Origin: Gymnorhina tibicen
Lineage: Eukaryota > Chordata > Aves > Passeriformes > Artamidae
Direction: 5' to 3'
NCBI GenBank assembly: GCA_013399875.1
Contig: VXAZ01003832.1
Location: forward strand, 1,788,906-1,852,905
Length of the DNA: 64,000 nt
Position numbers and translations under genes: made by a program. Positions 59,301-64,000 of the stretch are shown piece by piece. Below the pieces are notes generated by a model. It had not been told where the DNA came from, did no database searches, and saw nothing but the letters and a program-made list of their open reading frames with translations. Within the stretch, counting starts at the first letter, position 1. Every line of letters starts with the position of its first letter.

Positions 59301-60940
59301 GCACCTTTCATATCACCAACACCCCGTATCTGTGTCACGAGTGCAGTCACTAACGTTGCTCGGCACCTCAGCCACAAACGTACATTCCTGTGCTCTTGTG
59401 CTGTTGCACTGGGAGGCAGTCCAACACCTTCAGTGTTGGAGTCCTAATAAGTTCCAAAAGCAAGAAAAATGTTACTTTCTGAGTAACATACTTTACTACA
59501 AACAAGGTAACAGGGCAGCATCAGTCTAAAATAAATTAAATTAATACAAATATGTTAAAAATAATAATAACATCCGAAACAGAAGTTTATTTGAAGGGTA
59601 GATACATATTTTTTAATAACAAGAGGCCATTTATTATTTATATTTTAAAACATATAAAAATAATTTTAACCATTTCGAATATTAAACCACTTTTTATGTG
59701 AGACTCCATAAATATATCTATATACTATACCTGTCATGAAGAATAATTCTAAAAGTTTGGATTTTATTCCACTCAAACAGGAACATTACACAGAATTCTA
59801 AGGCACATAAAAGTCTAATGTAGAGCAGGATCAGTATCAATTTCTGGTACCTCAATAATGACTAGAAAGAAATGTTTAGGTATGGATTTCTAGTTTTTGT
59901 GTTTCTGGTGTTTAGAAAAAATATTAGTGTAATGTAGTACTACAAGTGCTTGTGAGAATTCTCAGCTCAACTCTTTGTGCTATCTTCATATATTCTAAAA
60001 AGTCTTTCTATTACTAAAATTCTACAGTCCGTGTTCTACAATTTGTTCCAGCAAGCAATCAATTGCAAACAATTGCAATGGACAATGCACCACCTGCATT
60101 TTACTTATACAAAAAATCATTATGACTGACTTGCATTGACGTAAATGAGAAAAAAAATCCCGATAGCTCAGTTACTGGCTACAGGACTGTTCTACAACAG
60201 ATAGAAAATAATTACATTGCATGCAAGGAAGTTCAGTCTCAACAGACATTACGAAATCTCACTGCTCAATTGCTGTCCATGTGAGTCAGTTTGACTCACT
60301 GTGCACTCAAGAGTGACTGTGTGGTGTGTGACCAACAGGCTTTCCAAAGCATAGGTCAGAATCCCTACGTGTTGGACAACAGAAGTCAGCTGAAATCTTG
60401 CTCCATGCGGAACACAGCAATGATGTGAAATGGTCCATCTGGCTCTTTGAAAAAGAATTCCGTTTTCAATCAGAAAATCGAAAGTACCTTAATTGAATAA
60501 TACAAGACTTTCAACTGATAGCTATTTTTTTCACTTCCTTTTTTTTGGGGGGGGTTTCAACAAAAGAAGATTTTCAGTGCTGCCATTTGAGATTATAGAA
60601 ATAAAAACTGCAATTCCTAACCTCATACATATTATAATGATAATTACAGACACATTGAGTACACCTTAGGCAAGCAGGTATCCGAAGCATGTCAAAGATC
60701 ATTTTCTCCCCAGGTTAACCACATAATACAAATTACTCCTATATTCTAATATTATGAAACTCACTCAATACAAGAATTAATACAAGAAAGATTCATATAC
60801 AAAGAAAGATTAGTTTAAAACAAATATCCACACATACCAAACACTCCCTTTCATCCTTTTCTTCTTGAAAATGTGTCATGTCCATGCTAAGAACTTTTGC
60901 ATCTTGGAGAAGTCGAATTGCAGAGAAAGCCAAAGCAACA
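38273..60940 (-). CDS. CFAP54: CFAP54, central-pair apparatus protein (C-terminal part, 18 exons found; 5' part outside window)
   Basis: CFAP54 (FAP54 family) is a protein of about 3,000 residues in the C1d projection of the ciliary central apparatus. In mouse its loss causes immotile or weak cilia, hydrocephalus and male infertility. Eighteen exons here give about 830 C-terminal residues. Phases agree from 60,940 to 47,884 and again from 44,874 to the stop; the two junctions around the exon at 46,890-46,994 do not fit with good donors. The chain is helical and Leu/Glu-rich with no catalytic motif; the family's DUF4486 lies N-terminally, outside this window. The identification rests on gene order next to NEDD1, the long multi-exon structure and my recollection of the family; no search was run. 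The stop is TAA at 38,275-38,273, 5.3 kb ahead of the NEDD1 promoter on the same strand. Confidence 0.88.
38462..38507. repeat. Direct and inverted AT-rich repeat
   Basis: ACATATATACCAATA occurs twice (38,462-38,476 and 38,484-38,498). The second copy runs into an inverted ATACCAAT/ATTGGTAT pair at 38,490-38,507. In the last CFAP54 intron. Confidence 0.75.
39886..39906. repeat. Perfect palindrome, 9-bp stem with 3-nt loop
   Basis: CCACGGAAG and CTTCCGTGG flank CTA. A tight perfect hairpin with ETS-like CGGAAG cores in both arms, in the last-but-one region of CFAP54. Confidence 0.8.
40937..41014 (-). CDS. CFAP54: CFAP54 exon w17
   Basis: Acceptor CATTAG before 41,014; donor GTATGT after 40,937. 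78 nt in phase 0. Encodes EIAKRCLSEVKALLSVVPAL then SSPLTK. Confidence 0.9.
42377..42563 (-). CDS. CFAP54: CFAP54 exon w16
   Basis: Acceptor TCTTTTAG before 42,563; donor GTAAGT after 42,377. 187 nt, phase 2 to 0. Encodes IISLREKLSDLKEQVEILIQ, a likely coiled coil, then a Ser/Lys-rich stretch ending DVKVDLDEKTE. Confidence 0.9.
43364..43470 (-). CDS. CFAP54: CFAP54 exon w15
   Basis: Acceptor TTTTACAG before 43,470; donor GTAAAT after 43,364. 107 nt, phase 0 to 2. Encodes VLLLYAYNTNPVKISN and MSVFSGHLWIPLA. Confidence 0.9.
44689..44874 (-). CDS. CFAP54: CFAP54 exon w14
   Basis: Acceptor GTTTCAG before 44,874; donor GTATAA after 44,689. 186 nt in phase 0. Encodes VSPEVTEITSEVSQVRIAS, IAEEDRQTKSRAAS and INIQWYIPSVAKPSND. 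Confidence 0.87.
46890..46994 (-). CDS. CFAP54: CFAP54 exon w13, boundaries uncertain
   Basis: An open segment encoding SLSRVGELSAVLDSISLLI and QQRADCATEEIVNIW. The acceptor is taken as GTGAAAG before 46,994 (needs phase 2 before it), though AGs at 46,992-46,991 and 46,986-46,985 are also possible. Donor GTATGT after 46,890 gives phase 2, which does not fit exon w14. A GTGACA six bases on would fit but is weak. The protein looks real; the joins do not. Confidence 0.65.
47438..47496 (-). other. Candidate small exon of CFAP54, unconfirmed
   Basis: Flanked by acceptor TTTGTAG and donor GTAAGT, 59 nt, open only if entered at phase 1 (TNLYIVNLVYNKNMIF). The neighbouring exon w12 ends at phase 0, so it does not fit the present model. 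It could be a decoy. Confidence 0.2.
47884..48077 (-). CDS. CFAP54: CFAP54 exon w12
   Basis: Acceptor AACCCAG before 48,077. Encodes HLSLISDTGIVLRIAEM, FLEKNLFEYSMCCLENF and AEMALSSPAGSSE. The donor is taken as GAG then GTACTT after 47,884 (phase 0). A weaker GTTCTT eight bases on (exon end 47,876) would give phase 2 and join the next exon in frame. Confidence 0.85.
49347..49544 (-). CDS. CFAP54: CFAP54 exon w11
   Basis: Acceptor AGTTGCAG before 49,544; donor GTATGT after 49,347. 198 nt, phase 1 to 1. Encodes an acidic, Ser-rich linker (SSTENEQIIEEEQSESEG) and then TITWVHIIRYHNNLKRIY. Confidence 0.88.
51110..51322. repeat. G/T-rich low-complexity tract and G11 run
   Basis: On the plus strand 51,110-51,186 is almost only G and T with several GGG groups. 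A run of 11 G lies at 51,312-51,322. Since CFAP54 is on the minus strand, its pre-mRNA is C/A-rich here. Confidence 0.75.
51697..51838 (-). CDS. CFAP54: CFAP54 exon w10
   Basis: Acceptor ATTTTTAG before 51,838; donor GTATTC after 51,697. 142 nt, phase 0 to 1. Encodes VSEAVLASQMLIGMKSV and PEFASMDLFSSYRDFVSG. Confidence 0.88.
52374..52463 (-). CDS. CFAP54: CFAP54 exon w9
   Basis: Acceptor ATTTTAG before 52,463; donor GTTTGT after 52,374. 90 nt in phase 0. Encodes TSSRKPSSEEAVKSEV and KVQAWIAIRAATQ. Confidence 0.88.
53394..53499 (-). CDS. CFAP54: CFAP54 exon w8
   Basis: Acceptor ACCATAG before 53,499; donor GAG then GTATAT after 53,394. 106 nt, phase 2 to 0. Encodes DALDSHDFKTGSHGFLKED and GGWMNDLFGE. 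The stronger-looking GTGAGG seven bases earlier would put a stop in the next exon. Confidence 0.85.
54923..55031 (-). CDS. CFAP54: CFAP54 exon w7
   Basis: Acceptor TTTCTAAG before 55,031; donor GTAAGA after 54,923. 109 nt, phase 1 to 2. Encodes KVECQMTETVNNKSSQ and VETLLEAIKLSQQHDQKY. A second AG five bases further in would break the frame with exon w6. Confidence 0.88.
56060..56215 (-). CDS. CFAP54: CFAP54 exon w6
   Basis: Acceptor CTTTAG before 56,215; donor GTAAAT after 56,060. 156 nt, phase 1 to 1. Encodes HTLAEKVASTAARGDPLQW, ALRHLESALKLC and MEAELLFQIG. Confidence 0.9.
56516..56642 (-). CDS. CFAP54: CFAP54 exon w5
   Basis: Acceptor TTCACAG before 56,642; donor GTAAGA after 56,516. 127 nt, phase 0 to 1. 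Encodes IFVCGEPIERQIEDS and NIYLPHINLLAQVKMKI. Confidence 0.9.
57855..58040 (-). CDS. CFAP54: CFAP54 exon w4
   Basis: Acceptor CAAACAG before 58,040; donor GTGAGT after 57,855. 186 nt in phase 0, encoding NIIGLLQEDTSISLP, LLLADILPLQIVED and NLLVLAHELTIKA. Confidence 0.9.
58238..58395 (-). CDS. CFAP54: CFAP54 exon w3
   Basis: Acceptor CTTTTAG before 58,395; donor GTTTGA after 58,238. 158 nt, phase 1 to 0. Encodes NEVAERRSVIKEVTLEAE and QEKRPVADIKLLLQ. Confidence 0.88.
59305..59443 (-). CDS. CFAP54: CFAP54 exon w2
   Basis: Acceptor TTATTAG before 59,443; donor GTGCTG after 59,305. 139 nt, phase 0 to 1. Encodes DSNTEGVGLPPSATAQ and TLVTALVTQIRGVGDM. Confidence 0.87.
60539..60554. repeat. Homopolymer junction T8-G8
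   Basis: Eight T followed by eight G in a CFAP54 intron. A simple homopolymer tract, prone to sequencing error. Confidence 0.8.
60838..60940 (-). CDS. CFAP54: CFAP54 exon w1 (first found in window)
   Basis: Acceptor ACCATAG before 60,940; donor GTATGT after 60,838. Enters at phase 2 and leaves at phase 0. Encodes VALAFSAIRLLQDAKVL and FQEEKDERECL. Confidence 0.85.
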
Positions 60941-61189
60941 CTATGGTATAAAGCAACATTATTTAAAAATACTAATTATATTCACCACTTTATGATTTTA
61001 TTAAAATAGATACTTCATTTTTTACTATGTCAGAGATGTAAAATCAGCAGTTATCAATTTTTGCTTCAGTAAAACAAGATTGCACTCAGACTATTTTCTG
61101 AATTTGTAGGCACTGCATTATGAAAGTGACAAAACAGCCGTAAGAGAAAAGGTTTGCCAATAACAGACATAACCTGACCGTATTTCACT

Positions 61190-61383
61190 GTTAGGGTGGT
61201 CAAGCATTGGAATAGGTTGCACAGGGAGGTGGTGGAGTCACCATCCCCGGAGGAGTTTAAGAGGCATCTGGATCTGGGTGATACAATTTAGTGGTTTAGG
61301 GGTCACAGTGGTGGTGCTGGGTTGATGGTTGGACTTGATGAGCTTAAGGTCTCTTCCAACCCTGATGATTCTATTATTCTATG
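61190..61383 (+). mobile_element. CR1 LINE 3' end, plus orientation
   Basis: Contains the end of the CR1 ORF2 (HWNRL-like: TTGGAATAGGTTGCACAG, then GGAGGTGGTGGAGTCACC). Next come GGTTGGACTTGATGAGCTTA and the terminal GATTCTATTATTCTATGA octamer-type tail. Truncated at 5' and mutated. Confidence 0.92.
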
Positions 61384-61463
61384 AACAGCATATAAGCTAG
61401 GATATATCATATTCTGCTGGAGCAATCAAAACAGAACTCCATTATAACTTCCAGTCACACACA

Positions 61464-61570
61464 CAATCATAGAATCATTTTGGCTGGCAAAGACCTTTAA
61501 GATCATCAAGTCCAACTTTTAGATCTAGTCAAATCACTAGATCAAGACCAACCCTGGCATATCTGTCTTC
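61464..61570 (-). mobile_element. CR1 LINE 3' end, minus orientation
   Basis: Begins AATCATAGAATCATTTTGGC and continues AAAGACCTTTAAGATCATCA, the reverse complement of a CR1 3' end. It faces the copy at 61,190-61,383 tail to tail with about 80 bases between. The inner end is ill-defined. Confidence 0.85.
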
Positions 61571-64000
61571 AGGGTTAAGTTCTTAGAAATTAGAAGATGT
61601 AAAAATACTGAAAATTACAAGATATATTAGGAGAGTTCTGTGTCATCCACAACCGAGGTTAATACCTTTGTCCTTAAAACTTCTCCGGGCTATACATTAA
61701 TCCTTCTGTTAAATCCACATGGTCCAATACTCACAGGATCTTAGTAACACCATCAGGGTGATGAGGCAAAGCCTCACCAGTAAGAAAACACATGGCATTG
61801 CAGCTACCACACCCCCCACCCCATATCCTAAATTCTTTTCTGGAGTTCACTCTGAACAGCACCTAGAAAGGTACAGACACCATTAGGACTGGTGCAGCAT
61901 TCAACCCCACATGTAAAAAAATTATGGGTTTGGATCTCAAAATATTGTCACGTTTCTTAAAATATTAATTATTGGTTTTTTTCATTTTTTGCTGTCTTTA
62001 TAAGCACTCAGATACACTCAGATAATGTTCAATTTTCAGTACATGTACAAAAATGTGTAGCTATAGCAGCAGACTTTGTGAATACAATTAATGTCATGAT
62101 ATGAAGACATCTGCAAAGCCATCATAGACAGAAGATCTTTTTCATAACAAGAATTGTTGTCCAGAGAACACTCTACTCAAAATATTCTGAGAACTGCCAA
62201 AATCAATGTCTCTTTGTATTGGTTTTTCCCAATTGTACATTTTCCTTTTATGTCTGTAAATCTTTACTTTCCTACATCTTCTCTAAAACATTTTTGAGTT
62301 TGGTTTGGGGGTTGTTTGTTTGGGTTTTTTTACAATTCCACATATTCTCTGCCCACAGAAACATTTTTGTAATAATAGTAAACTACCAGAGAGTATCCCT
62401 AGCTCAGCACTTAAAAGATTTTTCAGCAGGTTAATTGTTAAAAATGTATAACCAAAGTTCTTATCTATGCTGTTTTGTTACATAGAGAGACTCTATTTAC
62501 ACAGAGACTGGCTGTCATGAAGCATACGAAAAAAAATAGAAAAGCATTATTAACACCTTAAAGTCCTTTTTACACTGCCGGAACAATGTAAAGAGCTTTT
62601 AATGCAAGAGAGATTCAGGGTCTGTGTGAATTTACTGCTTTTGAGATGTTCTAGACTGATGGTTGCAAAGGCGAAGATCTTGCACAAAGAAGTCGGAACA
62701 AGAGCTGCACTACTTCTAAATTACTCACATTATTCTGTCAACATATGTATAACCACAGGATGGATAACCTCCTGTTAAGATAAGAGAGCAGTTAAAGTCT
62801 TCCTGTCATTTCTGATTCTATCCTCCTTGCTGTTTTTGTGATGCAGGCCTGGATAGATTACACCAATTCAGCACAAATAGACCCCAAAGTAACAATGAGA
62901 ACCAAAGCCATTAATATCTTGGCTTTTACCTTTCACAATTCAATCCTCATGAATCTCCTTCATCATCCCTTTACCTCAGTTTTATTCAACAAAATGAAAA
63001 CAGAATAAATCAATGTTGAATTTGATGTTAAGTTTCTCTCTAGCAACAGAAAATGTGAAACAGAACTTGCTTATAAAAGCAAACAGAAAATAAGGATAAT
63101 GCAACGATGTACCCCAACTGCTTTTCCTTTTTTGAGAGCTCTCCCCTGAAACCAGGCATCAAAATTAAAATTACAGCAAAATCTGACTTTTCTTAAAACA
63201 TTGTTTGAGATGCTATGATTCAAATATCTCAAATACATTGGAGAAGGTACAGCACCCAAGAGTGTATATAGGCTATTAACAAATATTAACCTAACTTCCT
63301 CAGCACCACTGCCTCCAGTTAACTGCTCTTGTCAACATTTAGCAATATTGAAAATAAGGCTATTTTTACCTACATGGTTACCTATAAATTTCTTAAGTAA
63401 AATATAGACCACAAGCCCGAAGATTCATATATGTCTTGTTTTAAGTCACAATTTATTCACATAAGCAGGCAAGCACATATTTGGGTAATTAGAAAGCTCA
63501 CATTTGTAAGACAGACACCATGTAAGTACTCGCCTTGAGATCAGTGGCATTAGTCCTATACATAAACTTATTCTGAAGCATACATTTTTTGCAAGACAGA
63601 AGCTTGCAATGCAGAAGCTTCCCTTGATGAAATTTTTGTGACCCTCTTCTGCTGTCAACAAGAGTGATGTGTCTATATATTTCCCTTGACAAAATACACA
63701 TCCTTTTATCAGCTGAATCAGAAAGTGACAAGATGATCAAAACAGGAAAGTACAGCTGACTATAACAATTTCACCACTAGGTCATTTCGCCAAAGGAAAA
63801 AAAAAGATGAATTTCTGTAATATCATGCAAAGTTTGATTTCTAGGCTGGCAGGCAGGAAACATTCAGCTGTCTGAAGAAATGTTTCATTTGTATCTGAGG
63901 CAGACATATCAGCAGTTTCCATGGCAGTGCAATAAAACTGCAAAATAGGCTTAAAAACCCCAAACCCTTACTTTGTTTTTTGATGGCTTTTTTTCCTGCT

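Larger units (their letters stand above)
49545..60837 (-). other. CFAP54: CFAP54 introns, 5' part
   Basis: Introns between exons w1 and w11. AT-rich apart from a GC-richer stretch at about 55,260-55,520 of unknown origin. G/T-rich tracts occur at 51,110-51,190 and 51,311-51,322. No RNA gene recognised. Confidence 0.55.
60941..64000. other. CFAP54: Right edge: CFAP54 intron with CR1 pieces
   Basis: No further exon is certain. A donor-like AAACAAA then GTAAGG at 63,970-63,972 could close an exon that begins beyond the window and would fit exon w1 in phase (2). Other open frames, such as minus strand 63,498-63,740, lack fitting donors. G/T-rich tract at about 62,297-62,332. Confidence 0.45.

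Noticed and set aside
63498..63740. 80-codon minus-strand frame as an upstream CFAP54 exon
   Set aside because: The fitting donor would leave phase 1 while exon w1 needs phase 2, and the protein does not resemble the neighbouring exons.
1..64000. CRISPR arrays, operons, tRNA or rRNA genes
   Set aside because: No regularly spaced repeats and no cloverleaf or rRNA motifs were seen; the window is vertebrate nuclear DNA.

Overview
The window is vertebrate nuclear DNA, most likely from a bird. It has large AT-rich introns with GT-AG splice sites, CR1-type LINE fragments (the dominant repeat of birds and other sauropsids), short CpG islands and one assembly gap. There are no bacterial-style operons, and nearly all long open frames are chance or exon pieces. 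Two protein genes could be rebuilt by hand from splice sites and codon phase. Both lie on the minus strand, head to tail, in the order I recall for human 12q23 (CFAP54, then NEDD1).

Layout: 1-9,200 is non-coding flank downstream of NEDD1. It holds a CpG island with a sequencing gap (about 2,520-3,190), a smaller GC-rich patch (4,320-4,520) and short inverted repeats. Minus-strand splice donors in both GC-rich patches suggest an unassigned transcript running left out of the window. 9,200-11,355 is the probable NEDD1 3' UTR. 11,356-31,850 holds the complete NEDD1 coding region: 14 coding exons, 1,980 nt, 659 residues, all phases consistent. The NEDD1 CpG-island promoter and 5' UTR exon are near 32,680-33,110. 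33,300-38,270 is the spacer between the genes. 38,273 to the right edge is the 3' part of CFAP54: 18 exons found, about 830 C-terminal residues, with the 5' part outside the window.

NEDD1 is the WD40 adaptor that brings the gamma-tubulin ring complex to centrosomes and spindles. CFAP54 is a very large protein of the central-pair apparatus of motile cilia and sperm flagella. They share the neighbourhood and a microtubule theme, but nothing in the sequence shows co-regulation.

No wholly new system was found. The points most worth a second look are: the CpG island at about 2.6 kb with a near-perfect minus-strand splice donor (an unannotated RNA, possibly RMST-like); the loss in this NEDD1 of the Ser/Thr-Pro site that aligns with the human Cdk1 site T550; a 33-nt alternative acceptor in NEDD1; and a reading-phase puzzle in CFAP54 between 44.9 and 47.9 kb.
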